DNA from: Mycobacteroides sp. LB1
GTDB taxonomy: Bacteria > Actinomycetota > Actinomycetes > Mycobacteriales > Mycobacteriaceae
Assembly (NCBI RefSeq): GCF_013449725.1
Contig: NZ_JACCFF010000006.1
Coordinates: 186,001 to 250,000, forward strand
Direction of reading: 5' to 3'
Length of the DNA: 64,000 bases
Each line of letters starts with the position of its first letter. Position 1 is the first letter of the stretch. The position numbers and the translations under genes were made by a program. The notes beneath the pieces are model-generated. The model searched no databases. It was not told the origin of the DNA and saw only the letters and a program-made list of their open reading frames with translations. Below are positions 34,890-43,090 of the stretch, one piece after another.

Positions 34890-35701
34890 CGCCGTCACCG
34901 CTCGTCAAGTATCTGGCCCGGTACGCGGCGCTGTTGTATGTCGGCATCCTGGTGATCGTCCCCGTGGGGCTCATCCTGTGGCGCGCGTTCGAGCCAGGGG
35001 TTGGGGCGTTCTTCGACTCGATCGCCACCCCGGCCGCAGTGTCGGCCCTGCAGCTGTCGCTGCTGATCGTCGCGATCGTGGTGCCGCTGAACGTTATCTT
35101 TGGCATTCCCACGGCCTTGGTTCTGGCGCGGAACAAGTTCCGCGGTAAAGCGGTGCTGCAGGCGATCATCGACCTCCCGTTCGCGGTCTCGCCCGTGGTA
35201 GTGGGCGTCGCGCTGATCCTGCTGTGGGGGTCGGCGGGCGTGTTCGGATTCGTTGAGAACGATTTCGGTCTCAAGATCATCTTCGGGTTCCCGGGCATCG
35301 TGCTCGCCAGCATCTTCGTCACGATTCCGTTCGTGATCCGTGAGGTCGAGCCGGTGCTACATGAACTCGGCACGGAGCAGGAAGAGGCGGCCGCGACGCT
35401 GGGAGCCACTGCCTGGCAGACGTTCTGGCGTATCACGTTGCCGTCGATCCGGTGGGGTTTGACCTACGGCATCGTGCTGACCATCGCGCGCACGCTAGGT
35501 GAGTACGGCGCGGTGATCATGGTCTCGTCGAACCTGCCCGGGACATCGCAGACTCTGACTCTGCTGGTGTCCGATCGCCATCAGCGCGGCGCCGAGTACG
35601 GCGCCTATGCCGTCTCAGCGTTGCTGATGGCTGTTGCGGTGATCGTCCTAGTCGTCCAGGTGGTCATCGATGCGCGACGAGCAAAAGCCAATAGCGAATG
35701 A
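34886..35701 (+). CDS. cysW: Sulfate ABC transporter permease CysW
   Basis: A 271-residue permease with six predicted helices; the EAA loop reads E-E-A-A-A-T-L-G-A-T (about residues 168-177). GTG 34886 overlaps the cysT stop. An upstream extension in the same frame is only the shadow of cysT. Pairs with CysT to form the membrane channel. Confidence 0.93.
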   Translation: MTPSPLVKYLARYAALLYVGILVIVPVGLILWRAFEPGVGAFFDSIATPAAVSALQLSLLIVAIVVPLNVIFGIPTALVLARNKFRGKAVLQAIIDLPFAVSPVVVGVALILLWGSAGVFGFVENDFGLKIIFGFPGIVLASIFVTIPFVIREVEPVLHELGTEQEEAAATLGATAWQTFWRITLPSIRWGLTYGIVLTIARTLGEYGAVIMVSSNLPGTSQTLTLLVSDRHQRGAEYGAYAVSALLMAVAVIVLVVQVVIDARRAKANSE

Positions 35702-35716
35702 GCAAGGAGCCACAGA

Positions 35717-36736
35717 ATGACTGACGCGATTACCGTTCGCGGCGCGAACAAGCATTACGGCGACTTCGCCGCGCTGGACAATATCGACTTCGAAGTGCCG
35801 TCGGGCTCGCTGACCGCGCTACTGGGGCCCAGTGGTTCGGGCAAGTCGACCCTGCTGCGGGCTATTGCCGGGCTGGACCAGCCCGATACCGGCACGATCA
35901 CCATCAATGGGCGTGATGTCACCGGTGTCCCGCCACAGCGACGCGGTATCGGGTTCGTGTTCCAGCATTACGCCGCTTTCAAGCACCTGACCGTGCGCGA
36001 GAATGTCGGATTCGGCCTCAAGATCCGTAAGAAGCCAAAGGCCGAGATCAAGGAGAAGGTCGACAATCTGCTGGAAGTGGTGGGGCTGAGCGGTTTCCAC
36101 GCCCGCTATCCCAACCAGCTATCCGGTGGACAACGTCAGCGCATGGCGCTGGCCCGGGCGCTCGCCGTTGACCCCGAAGTGCTGCTCCTGGACGAGCCGT
36201 TCGGTGCGCTCGATGCCAAGGTGCGTGAGGATCTGCGAGCCTGGCTGCGTCGACTGCACGAGGAGGTGCATGTCACAACGGTGCTGGTGACCCACGACCA
36301 GGCCGAGGCTCTGGATGTCGCCGACCGGATCGCGGTGCTCAACAAGGGCCGCATCGAGCAGGTGGGTTCCCCCGACGACCTGTACGACCGCCCGGCGAAC
36401 AGCTTCGTGATGTCGTTCCTGGGTCCGGTGGCCAAACTGAACGGAATTCTGGTACGCCCGCACGATATTCGGGTGGGCCGCAATGCCGACCTCTCTCGCG
36501 CTGCCGCGGAGGGCACCGGAGAGACCACCGGGGTTACCAAGGCGACGGTAGGACGGGTCGTGCATCTCGGTTTCGAGGTGCGTGTGGAGTTGACCAGTGC
36601 CGCCACCGGGGAGCAGTTCACCGCGCAGATTACGCGGGGTGATGCTGAAGCGCTCGGGCTGCACGAAGGTGACCACGTGTATGTGCGAGTGACCCGAGTC
36701 CCTGATCTGGGCGACGTGATCGAAGTCGCGTCCTAG
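35717..36736 (+). CDS. cysA: Sulfate ABC transporter ATP-binding protein CysA
   Basis: A 339-residue ATPase. Walker A GPSGSGKST (about residues 35-43), signature LSGGQRQRMALARALA (about 135-150) and Walker B LLLDEPFGALDA (about 156-167), then a C-terminal regulatory TOBE-like domain (about 240-339). AAGGAG sits eight bases before the ATG. Last gene of the importer operon, 15 bases after cysW; it powers sulfate uptake. Confidence 0.93.
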   Translation: MTDAITVRGANKHYGDFAALDNIDFEVPSGSLTALLGPSGSGKSTLLRAIAGLDQPDTGTITINGRDVTGVPPQRRGIGFVFQHYAAFKHLTVRENVGFGLKIRKKPKAEIKEKVDNLLEVVGLSGFHARYPNQLSGGQRQRMALARALAVDPEVLLLDEPFGALDAKVREDLRAWLRRLHEEVHVTTVLVTHDQAEALDVADRIAVLNKGRIEQVGSPDDLYDRPANSFVMSFLGPVAKLNGILVRPHDIRVGRNADLSRAAAEGTGETTGVTKATVGRVVHLGFEVRVELTSAATGEQFTAQITRGDAEALGLHEGDHVYVRVTRVPDLGDVIEVAS

Positions 36737-36826
36737 GGCGCCTTAGCGTTTCCGGAAGACGCCAGCAGGTGCCCGGCTACGAGCGACAAATCCCGCTCTG
36801 TCGGTGGCGCGTGTCATCGTGCGGTC

Positions 36827-37201
36827 ATGACGGCGAAGATTCGGGTACGTGGGATTGAGCTGCGGTATCTGCTGACGTTGTACGTGCATCGGTTTGGCGC
36901 GACGACAGTGTCGGAACTTGTGGACATGTTGGATCACAAGGGGTTCGATACCGGCGGGCGTGCCTCGAAGGCGATATCCGACGCGCTGTGCCGGGAGGTA
37001 CGCCGAGGCCGGGTGATCCACCACGACTGGGGGAGCTATGGCCCTGGCGGAATTCCACGCGGTACCGAACACCGCATACTTCTGCGGGAGAAGGCGCTGT
37101 TGTCGCTCGTAGCCGGGCACAAAGGTGAGTGTTTCTGTGCGGGACAGATAAAGAAATGGCCCCCGGTGTTATCCGGAGGCCATTCGTTACCTGAGGTTTA
37201 G
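36827..37201 (+). CDS. Conserved hypothetical, winged-helix-like basic protein
   Basis: A 124-residue basic protein. The first ~90 residues look like a winged-helix unit: LRYLLTLYVHRFG, then TVSELVDMLDHKGFDTGGRASKAISDALCREVRRGRV and a G-P-G-G-I-P-R-G wing-like loop. The final ~25 residues, including two Cys, run over the terminator of the convergent His-rich gene and look less constrained. It may be a small DNA-binding regulator; the His-rich gene that meets it tail to tail is one possible target, though this is only a guess. Confidence 0.55.
   Translation: MTAKIRVRGIELRYLLTLYVHRFGATTVSELVDMLDHKGFDTGGRASKAISDALCREVRRGRVIHHDWGSYGPGGIPRGTEHRILLREKALLSLVAGHKGECFCAGQIKKWPPVLSGGHSLPEV
37155..37184 (-). 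terminator. Intrinsic terminator of the His-rich protein gene
   Basis: AATGGCCCCCGG (37155-37166) pairs with CCGGAGGCCATT (37173-37184) with one internal C-A mismatch and a six-base loop. On the minus strand the stem is followed by a T-rich run (ATTTCTTTAT). It begins 13 bases beyond the His-rich stop codon and lies inside the 3' end of the convergent gene. Confidence 0.75.
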
Positions 37202-37350
37202 TGCTCGTCGTAGTGATCGCCGTGCGCTGCGTGGCGATGCCCGTCGTGGATGTAGTCCACGTGGTCGTCGTGGGTGACTGCCTCGTGACCGCAATCAGGG
37301 CCGTGAACATGATCAGGATGCGCGTGGGTTTCGTGCTCGGTGCTCGTCAT
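37198..37350 (-). CDS. Small histidine-rich metal-binding protein
   Basis: A 50-residue protein with 14 His plus many Asp/Glu and one Cys (residue 20), in repeats such as H-x-H, D-H-V-D-Y-I-H-D-G-H-R-H-A-A-H. It has no signal peptide or membrane helix, so it is a cytoplasmic metal chelator, most likely for zinc, nickel or cobalt. ATG 37350 is chosen because a complete promoter ends seven bases upstream, giving a leaderless mRNA; a longer 62-residue frame would start inside the promoter. It has its own terminator and is a self-contained unit. Its stop interlocks with that of the convergent gene. Confidence 0.78.
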   Translation of the reverse strand: MTSTEHETHAHPDHVHGPDCGHEAVTHDDHVDYIHDGHRHAAHGDHYDEH

Positions 37351-37357
37351 GTGGACG

Positions 37358-37386
37358 AGACTATCGCATACATGCGCATGTAACAA
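37358..37386 (-). promoter_or_regulatory. Promoter with 14-bp operator palindrome for the His-rich gene
   Basis: On the minus strand, TTGTTA (37386-37381) and TAGTCT (37363-37358) are separated by 17 bases and the -10 ends seven bases before the ATG. The perfect palindrome TACATGCGCATGTA (37369-37382) lies largely within the spacer and touches the -35. That is the classic site for a repressor of the ArsR/SmtB class, which uses AT-flanked imperfect palindromes of this kind. The smtB at 57024-57383 in this window is one candidate binder. Confidence 0.68.
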
Positions 37387-37443
37387 TGTGTTGAACAGAA
37401 GTGCCGGACGGCAAGGTATTTGATCCGGGCGGCAGGGGACTGA

Positions 37444-38151
37444 TTAGCGGGGCAACGGGGTGCGGCGGTCCAGCGCCGCCACTGTCGACACGTACCGTTC
37501 CACCACAACCTCGGCAACCAGTCGGTCCGCACCGAGCGGGGCCGCCACGCGGATGCCGGATTCAGCGGCCACGGCGCGCACCTGGTCCAGCAGCAGGCCG
37601 GGGGACAGGAACCACGGTGCAACAACGATTTCCGTGGCGCCGCGAGACCTGAGCGCGTCTGCTGCGTCGGCGAGGGTGGTCGACTCACCTGTCGCGAAGA
37701 CCGTGGTTGACCTCGTCCACTGCGCGGCCAGAGTCCGGGTGCGGGCATTGGCGGTGACGTCCGACGATCCCACCGCAGTAAGGATGACACCCGGATTGTC
37801 GACGCCGAGCTCGGCGATGCGACGTCGGGCCAGCCGCAGCAGCCGTTCATCGGCTCCGAGCACCGGGGCCTGCACCACCCGCAGCCCGATGGGCGCATGG
37901 TCGGACAACAGCGTCGGCAGGTCGATACGTGCGTGGTAGGCGTCGGACAGCAGTAGCGGCACCACAACGGCGTCACCGCTCAGGTCACCCAGCACATCAA
38001 CGAGATTCGGCTCGGACAGCTCCAGGAACGCCAGCAGAACATCCAGGTCTGGCCGTAGCGTCCGTACCTGCGCTATCAAGCGGTGCGCATTCTCCGCGAA
38101 CCGCGGGTCACGGCTCCCGTGCGCGACGGCGACAAGCGTTGGTTTACGCAC
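37444..38151 (-). CDS. Sirohydrochlorin chelatase (CbiX/SirB type)
   Basis: A 235-residue type II chelatase with two similar halves. The N-terminal A-H-G-S-R-D-P-R motif (about 9-16) carries the metal-ligating His, and the second half retains V-A-P-W-F-L-S-P-G. It inserts Fe into sirohydrochlorin to make siroheme. It is the last gene of the sirA operon and overlaps cysN by eight bases, so it supplies the cofactor of the sulfite reductase encoded first. Corresponds to Rv2393 by position. Confidence 0.87.
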   Translation of the reverse strand: MRKPTLVAVAHGSRDPRFAENAHRLIAQVRTLRPDLDVLLAFLELSEPNLVDVLGDLSGDAVVVPLLLSDAYHARIDLPTLLSDHAPIGLRVVQAPVLGADERLLRLARRRIAELGVDNPGVILTAVGSSDVTANARTRTLAAQWTRSTTVFATGESTTLADAADALRSRGATEIVVAPWFLSPGLLLDQVRAVAAESGIRVAAPLGADRLVAEVVVERYVSTVAALDRRTPLPR

Positions 38152-39424
38152 GATTCAGTTCGACGGCGCGCAGGGCATCGCCGACCAGCCCTGCCGCCAA
38201 CGTGTTACCGCTCGACGGATCGATCAGCAGGAAGCTCCCCGCCATCCGGTCGTCGACATACTCGTCGACACTGATCGCCTCGGCGAGGCGGATGCTTATC
38301 TGACCGATATCGTTGAGTTCCAATGACTCCGGCTGGGGATCTGCCGACAGGTTCTGCTCGTCGAAGCGTTCCACCAGCTCCCCGATGATCGCGGGAACGG
38401 TGCGGGTTCCATGCTTGAGCAGCAGGCGCGCGCCAGCCTTCAATGGCTTATCGGCCAGCCAGCACACCGTGCCGTCAATCTCTGAAACCGGATCTGGCAC
38501 ATCGGGTGATGCGATCAGATCGCCACGTGACGCATCCACGTCATCGGCCAGGATCAGCGTCACGCTGCGGCCCGCCTCGGCGACCTCAAGTGGCCCATCG
38601 GCGGTGTCGATGCCCGCCACCGTGGTGCGCTGCCCGGCGGGAGAGATGACCACCTCGTCGCCCACCCGCACGACACCGGCGGCCACCTGCCCGGCGTAGC
38701 CGCGGTAGTCGGGGTACTCGGCGGTACGCGGCCGAATCACATACTGGACCGGGAAACGCAGACCCACGGTGCTCGACTCCTGTTGTGCCGGAATCGATTC
38801 CAGATGCTCGATGAGGGTCGGCCCACTGTAGAAACCTGTCCGCTCGCTGCGGGTGGCGATGTTGTCGCCGTGCAATGCCGATACGGGGATCTCCACGACG
38901 CTCTCCGGCTTCCAACCCAACGAGCTGGTCAGCTCGTGGAATTCGGCGCTGATCGCCTCGAAGATACGTGCGCTATCGGCAACCAGGTCGATCTTGTTGA
39001 CCGCCAACACCAGCCGTGGCACACCCAGCAGTGCCAGCACCGCCGCGTGGCGACGGGTCTGCTCGATGACGCCCTTGCGTGCGTCGACGAGAAGGATCAC
39101 CAACTGTGCGGTCGAAGCCCCCGATACCGTGTTCCGGGTGTACTGCACGTGCCCGGGGGTGTCGGCGAGGATGAACGAGCGCTTCGGGGTGGCGAAATAC
39201 CGATACGCCACGTCGATGGTGATGCCCTGTTCGCGTTCGGCGCGCAGACCATCGACAAGCAGTGATAGGTCGGGGGCGTCGAGCCCACGTGACTTCGAAG
39301 CCTTTGCGACGGCATCGAACTGATCGATGAGCACCGATTTGGTGTCGTACAGCAACCGGCCCACCAGGGTGGACTTGCCGTCATCGACACTGCCGGCGGT
39401 GGCAATGCGCAGAAGATCAGACAT
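38144..39424 (-). CDS. cysN: Sulfate adenylyltransferase subunit 1 (GTPase), CysN without APS-kinase domain
   Basis: A 426-residue GTPase subunit of ATP sulfurylase: G1 G-S-V-D-D-G-K-S-T, G3 D-T-P-G-H-V-Q-Y-T-R-N, G4 N-K-I-D-L-V, then two beta-barrel domains. It stops where a CysC (APS kinase) domain would begin in the fused M. tuberculosis CysNC. That fits this operon, whose CysH is an APS reductase and needs no PAPS. Start ATG 39424 is one base beyond the cysD stop; upstream in-frame residues are a cysD shadow. Confidence 0.92.
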   Translation of the reverse strand: MSDLLRIATAGSVDDGKSTLVGRLLYDTKSVLIDQFDAVAKASKSRGLDAPDLSLLVDGLRAEREQGITIDVAYRYFATPKRSFILADTPGHVQYTRNTVSGASTAQLVILLVDARKGVIEQTRRHAAVLALLGVPRLVLAVNKIDLVADSARIFEAISAEFHELTSSLGWKPESVVEIPVSALHGDNIATRSERTGFYSGPTLIEHLESIPAQQESSTVGLRFPVQYVIRPRTAEYPDYRGYAGQVAAGVVRVGDEVVISPAGQRTTVAGIDTADGPLEVAEAGRSVTLILADDVDASRGDLIASPDVPDPVSEIDGTVCWLADKPLKAGARLLLKHGTRTVPAIIGELVERFDEQNLSADPQPESLELNDIGQISIRLAEAISVDEYVDDRMAGSFLLIDPSSGNTLAAGLVGDALRAVELNRA

Positions 39425-39425
39425 A

Positions 39426-40355
39426 TCAGAAATACCCTTCTCGCTTGCGGTCTTCCATCGCCGCCTCGGACACTCGGTCATCGCCGCGGGTCGCGCCCCG
39501 CTCGGTGATCCGCGATGAGGCCACCTCGGCGAGCACTGCATGGACGTCGGCAGCATCCGAGAGCACGGCACCGGTGGTCGATCCGTCGCCAACAGTGCGG
39601 TAGCGCACCGAAAGTGTTTGCAGCTCTTCGCCGTCGCGTGGCCCGCCCCACGGGCCGGGTGTCAGTAGCATGCCGTCACGGTTGAACACCTCGCGCTCAT
39701 GCGCGTAGTAGAGATCGGCCAGCTGCACATTTTCGCGAGCGATGTAACGCCACACGTCCAGCTCGGTCCAGTTGCTGATCGGGAATACCCGGACGTGCTC
39801 GCCCGGTGCGTGCCGGCCGTTGTACAGGCTCCAGAGTTCGGGACGCTGCTTCTTCGGATCCCACTGGCCGAACGCATTGCGCAGGCTGAAGATTCGCTCC
39901 TTGGCACGCGAGCGCTCCTCATCGCGACGTCCGCCACCCAGCACGGCGTCGAACTTGTTGTCCGTGATGGCCTCAAGCAGCGGGATGGTCTGCAACGGGT
40001 TGCGAATACCGTCGGGCCGCTCGGTCAGTCGGCCGTCGGCCAGGTAGTCCTCAACTTTCGCGACGACTAGGCGCAAGTTGTGGCGTTCGACGATCTCGTC
40101 GCGGAAGGCCAGCACCTCGGGGAGGTTGTGTCCGGTGTCGACATGCAGCAGCGCGAAAGGAAGCGGCGCAGGCCAAAAGGCCTTGAGCGCGGTGTGCAAC
40201 AGCACCGTCGAATCCTTGCCGCCAGAGAACAGCAGCACCGGGCGCTCGAACTCGCCGGCCACCTCGCGGATGATGTGAATCGACTCGGATTCGAGGTCGG
40301 TGAGGGTCTCAGTCTGATTCAACACAGATTCCGTTCCGATTTCGGTTGTCGTCAT
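39426..40355 (-). CDS. cysD: Sulfate adenylyltransferase subunit 2
   Basis: A 309-residue catalytic subunit of ATP sulfurylase, making adenosine 5'-phosphosulfate from sulfate and ATP. The PP-loop S-G-G-K-D-S is at about residues 47-52 and the C-terminus ends D-R-K-R-E-G-Y-F as usual. ATG 40355 overlaps the cysH stop (ATGA). Works with CysN, whose GTP hydrolysis drives the reaction. Confidence 0.93.
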   Translation of the reverse strand: MTTTEIGTESVLNQTETLTDLESESIHIIREVAGEFERPVLLFSGGKDSTVLLHTALKAFWPAPLPFALLHVDTGHNLPEVLAFRDEIVERHNLRLVVAKVEDYLADGRLTERPDGIRNPLQTIPLLEAITDNKFDAVLGGGRRDEERSRAKERIFSLRNAFGQWDPKKQRPELWSLYNGRHAPGEHVRVFPISNWTELDVWRYIARENVQLADLYYAHEREVFNRDGMLLTPGPWGGPRDGEELQTLSVRYRTVGDGSTTGAVLSDAADVHAVLAEVASSRITERGATRGDDRVSEAAMEDRKREGYF

Positions 40356-41074
40356 GAGGCGTGCAACCCGCATTCTGTCTTGGCCTGGCCCTGCCAGCGT
40401 CCGCTCCGCGCATCGCCGTCGAGCGCGGGCTTGGCTGTGCACGGGGCACAGCCGATCGACGGATACCCCTCGTCCACAAGCGGATTCACCAGCACTCCGT
40501 GCTCGTCGATGTACTTCTGCATGTCTTCATCGGTCCAGGCCGCGATCGCGTTGATCTTCACCAGCCCGAACGCCTCGTCGAAACTGATCAGCGGCGCATT
40601 GGCCCGGGTGGGTGCATCGACGCGGCGCAGCCCGGTCACCCAGGCCGAGTATCCGGCGAGGGACTTGCGTAGCGGCACCACCTTGCGCAGTCGGCAGCAT
40701 TCGGCGGGATCGCTCGCGAACAGGTCCTTGCCCAACAGCTCGTCCTGTTGTGCCACCGTCTGGTCGGGGCCCACATTGACGATGTGGATGTCGTACACCG
40801 ATTCCACCGCATCGCGCGTGCCGATCGTCTCGGCGAAGTGGTATCCGGTGTCCAGGAACAACACGTCGACACCCGGATGCACTTGCGCGGCAAGGTCAAT
40901 GAGCACCGCGTCCTGCATGTTGGAGGCGACGACGTATCCGTGGGGGTCGCTGCCAAAGTTCTCTTCGGTCCACCGCAGGAGCTCCTCGGCGGAGGCGCCC
41001 TCCAGCTCGGCGGCACCGCGAGCCGCGATGTCACGCAGCTGGTCGGCGTTCTTTTGGCCCTCCAGAACGCTCAT
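40352..41074 (-). CDS. cysH: Adenylyl-sulfate (APS) reductase
   Basis: A 240-residue thiol-dependent reductase turning APS into sulfite. The paired Cys126-Cys127 and Cys209/Cys212 (C-A-P-C) bind a [4Fe-4S] cluster, which marks the APS- rather than PAPS-specific branch; the catalytic Cys235 is in E-C-G-L-H at the C-terminus. It overlaps sirA and cysD by four bases each, so the three are translationally coupled. Confidence 0.94.
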   Translation of the reverse strand: MSVLEGQKNADQLRDIAARGAAELEGASAEELLRWTEENFGSDPHGYVVASNMQDAVLIDLAAQVHPGVDVLFLDTGYHFAETIGTRDAVESVYDIHIVNVGPDQTVAQQDELLGKDLFASDPAECCRLRKVVPLRKSLAGYSAWVTGLRRVDAPTRANAPLISFDEAFGLVKINAIAAWTDEDMQKYIDEHGVLVNPLVDEGYPSIGCAPCTAKPALDGDARSGRWQGQAKTECGLHAS

Positions 41075-42753
41075 CGAAGGTCAGCCTCCTCTGCGCGAAC
41101 CGCCCACTGCGCGAAGCGCTCTCCGTCGGTGCGCTGCTTGACGAAGTTGCGCACCACCCGGTCGATGTAATCGCCGAGCTCGGTGCTGGTGACCTTGTGC
41201 TGGCGTAGCTTGCGGCCGAAACCGCTGTCCAGTCCCAGGCTTCCGCCCAGATGCACCTGGAAACCTTCGACGCTCGCGCCGTCGCCGTCGTCGACCATCT
41301 GGCCCTTGAAGCCGATATCGGCGACCTGTGAACGTGCGCACGAGTTCGGGCAGCCGTTGATGTTGATGGTGACCGGCGTGTCCAGCTGGGCGTTCAGGTC
41401 GTCCAGCCGCTGCTCCAGCTCGGGTACCAGATCCTGTGCACGTTTACGGGTTTCGGTGAAGGACAGCTTGCAGAACTCGATACCCGTGCAGGCCATCAGG
41501 TTTTTGCGCCAATGCGACGGACGCGAGGGCAGTCCCAGTGCGTCCAGTCCTTCGGTCAGTTCGCCAAGTTTGTCGTCGGGGACATCGAGGATGATCAGCT
41601 TCTGGTAGGGCGTGAAGCTCACTCGGTTCGAGCCCGCCTTCTCGGCGAGGTCGGCGACCGCGGAAAGGATGGTTCCCGATACCCGGCCCGCGATCGGGGA
41701 GAGACCCACGGCGTTGAGCCCGTTCTTGAGTCGCTGCACACCGACGTGGTCGATCGGATGCGCGGGGGGCACCAGCGCGGGGCCGTCGAGCAAGGGCCGC
41801 TTCAGGTACTCGGTTTCGAGAACTTCACGGAACTTCTCCACGCCCCAGTCCTTGACCAGGAATTTCAGCCGCGCCTTGGCCCGCAGTCGCCGGTAACCGT
41901 AGTCGCGGAAGATGCCGACGACGCCCTCCCAGACATCGGGAACCTCGTCGAGCGGCACCCACACACCCAAGCGCTGAGCCAGCATCGGGTTGGTGGACAG
42001 GCCGCCGCCCACCCACACGTCGAGACCCGGGCCGTGTTCGGGATGGACCACACCGATGAAGGCGACGTCATTGATCTCGTGCACCACATCCTGCAGACCG
42101 GAAATCGCCGTCTTGAACTTGCGGGGGAGGTTGGAGTACTCCTTCTTCCCGATGTACCGGCGCACGATTTCGTCGACAGCCGGTGTCGGGTCGAGCACCT
42201 CATCGAGCGACTCGCCCGCCAGCGGGGAGCCGAGGATCACGCGGGGGCAGTCGCCGCAGGCCTGAGTCGTGTACAGGCCAACCTCGTCGAGACGCCGCCA
42301 GATCTCGGGCATGTCCTCGACGCGGATCCAGTGGTACTGCACGTTCTCCCGGTCGGAGATATCGGCGGTATCGCGGGCGTATTTGGTGGAAAGGTCACCG
42401 AGGGTGCGCAGTGCATCGACCGAGAACGCGCCGCCATCGCAGCGGACCCGCAGCATGAAGTGCTCGTCCTCGAGCATGTCGGTGTTGTCGTCGCCGGTCC
42501 ACGTGCCGTCGTAGCCGGGCTTGCGCTGGGTGTACAGACCCCACCAGCGGAAGCGGCCGCGCAGGTCGGTCTTGTCGATACTCTCGAATCCCTGCTTGGC
42601 GTAGATCGTTTCGATGCGTTCACGCACGTTGAGCGGGTGGTCGTCCTTTTTCACCTGCTCGTTGGAGTTGAGCGGTTCGTGGTATCCAAGCGCCCACTGG
42701 CCTTCGCTGCGCTGTTGCTTGGGGCGAGCGGGCCGTGTCTCGCTGGTGGTCAT
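41071..42753 (-). CDS. sirA: Ferredoxin-dependent sulfite reductase
   Basis: A 560-residue siroheme/[4Fe-4S] enzyme reducing sulfite to sulfide. Cluster-binding cysteines are visible in C-T-G-I-E-F-C (about residues 437-443) and C-P-N-S-C (about 482-486). ATG 42753 has AGGAG directly upstream; the in-frame extension towards 42888 is leader sequence. Known in M. tuberculosis as sirA/nirA (Rv2391). First structural gene of sirA-cysH-cysD-cysN-chelatase and preceded by a Cys-containing leader peptide. Confidence 0.93.
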   Translation of the reverse strand: MTTSETRPARPKQQRSEGQWALGYHEPLNSNEQVKKDDHPLNVRERIETIYAKQGFESIDKTDLRGRFRWWGLYTQRKPGYDGTWTGDDNTDMLEDEHFMLRVRCDGGAFSVDALRTLGDLSTKYARDTADISDRENVQYHWIRVEDMPEIWRRLDEVGLYTTQACGDCPRVILGSPLAGESLDEVLDPTPAVDEIVRRYIGKKEYSNLPRKFKTAISGLQDVVHEINDVAFIGVVHPEHGPGLDVWVGGGLSTNPMLAQRLGVWVPLDEVPDVWEGVVGIFRDYGYRRLRAKARLKFLVKDWGVEKFREVLETEYLKRPLLDGPALVPPAHPIDHVGVQRLKNGLNAVGLSPIAGRVSGTILSAVADLAEKAGSNRVSFTPYQKLIILDVPDDKLGELTEGLDALGLPSRPSHWRKNLMACTGIEFCKLSFTETRKRAQDLVPELEQRLDDLNAQLDTPVTININGCPNSCARSQVADIGFKGQMVDDGDGASVEGFQVHLGGSLGLDSGFGRKLRQHKVTSTELGDYIDRVVRNFVKQRTDGERFAQWAVRAEEADLR

Positions 42754-42859
42754 GGTGCTCCTCAAAAAGGCAGACACAGTCGTGGGCGACACACCGGGGG
42801 CTGACCGGAGGCGCAGATCCTCACGACCGTTGGGTGGCAGACGGGGTAGGACTACGTCA

Positions 42860-42940
42860 CTAGGGGAGACAACACGCGCTACAGACACGCTTCAGGTCGA
42901 TGTGTCGCCGCGCGACAAGAGGAACCTGATGTGTGCTCAC
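42860..42940 (-). CDS. Cysteine-containing leader peptide upstream of sirA
   Basis: A 26-residue frame from GTG 42940 ending V-C-S-A-C-C-L-P-stop (three Cys near the end). A -10 box seven bases upstream predicts a leaderless start. It ends 106 bases before sirA. Like the peptide before subI, it matches the polycysteine leader peptides that act in mycobacteria as cysteine-responsive attenuators. The two leaders share little beyond the terminal Cys pair, which argues that the Cys codons are the selected feature. Confidence 0.75.
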   Translation of the reverse strand: MSTHQVPLVARRHIDLKRVCSACCLP

Positions 42941-42947
42941 CCGGCCA

Positions 42948-42953
42948 ATTGTG
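42948..42953 (-). promoter_or_regulatory. -10 box of the sirA leader transcript
   Basis: CACAAT on the minus strand (nAnnnT) ends seven bases before GTG 42940, giving a leaderless start at the leader peptide. Confidence 0.45.
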
Positions 42954-42993
42954 CCATGCGAAGTTGATACCCTGCGCGACCGGGTCGTAATTC

Positions 42994-43008
42994 TGCTCAC
43001 ACTGAGCA
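42994..43008. promoter_or_regulatory. Palindromic operator candidate in the sirA-hemW intergenic region
   Basis: TGCTCA-cac-TGAGCA is a perfect 6-3-6 palindrome. Its centre lies about 60 bases upstream of the predicted sirA leader start, a usual activator position, and about 90 bases upstream of hemW. A LysR-type sulfur regulator is one candidate binder. Confidence 0.5.
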
Positions 43009-43033
43009 AAACTCCCAGCGGGCTCACATTAAT

Positions 43034-43070
43034 CCCGGCAGGAACCGCACAGAATTTTTCTCCTGCCGGG
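43034..43070. promoter_or_regulatory. Long inverted repeat between sirA and hemW
   Basis: CCCGGCAGGA (43034-43043) and TCCTGCCGGG (43061-43070) are perfect 10-bp arms around 17 bases that include a T5 run. It lies just upstream of hemW, so it is not the terminator of either divergent gene. It may be an operator pair or block readthrough. Confidence 0.45.
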
Positions 43071-43090
43071 CACTGGCACACACTTGATCG

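Noticed and set aside
42754..42888. Longer sirA start near 42888
   Set aside because: It would read through the leader region; the ATG at 42753 has AGGAG and gives the conserved N-terminus.
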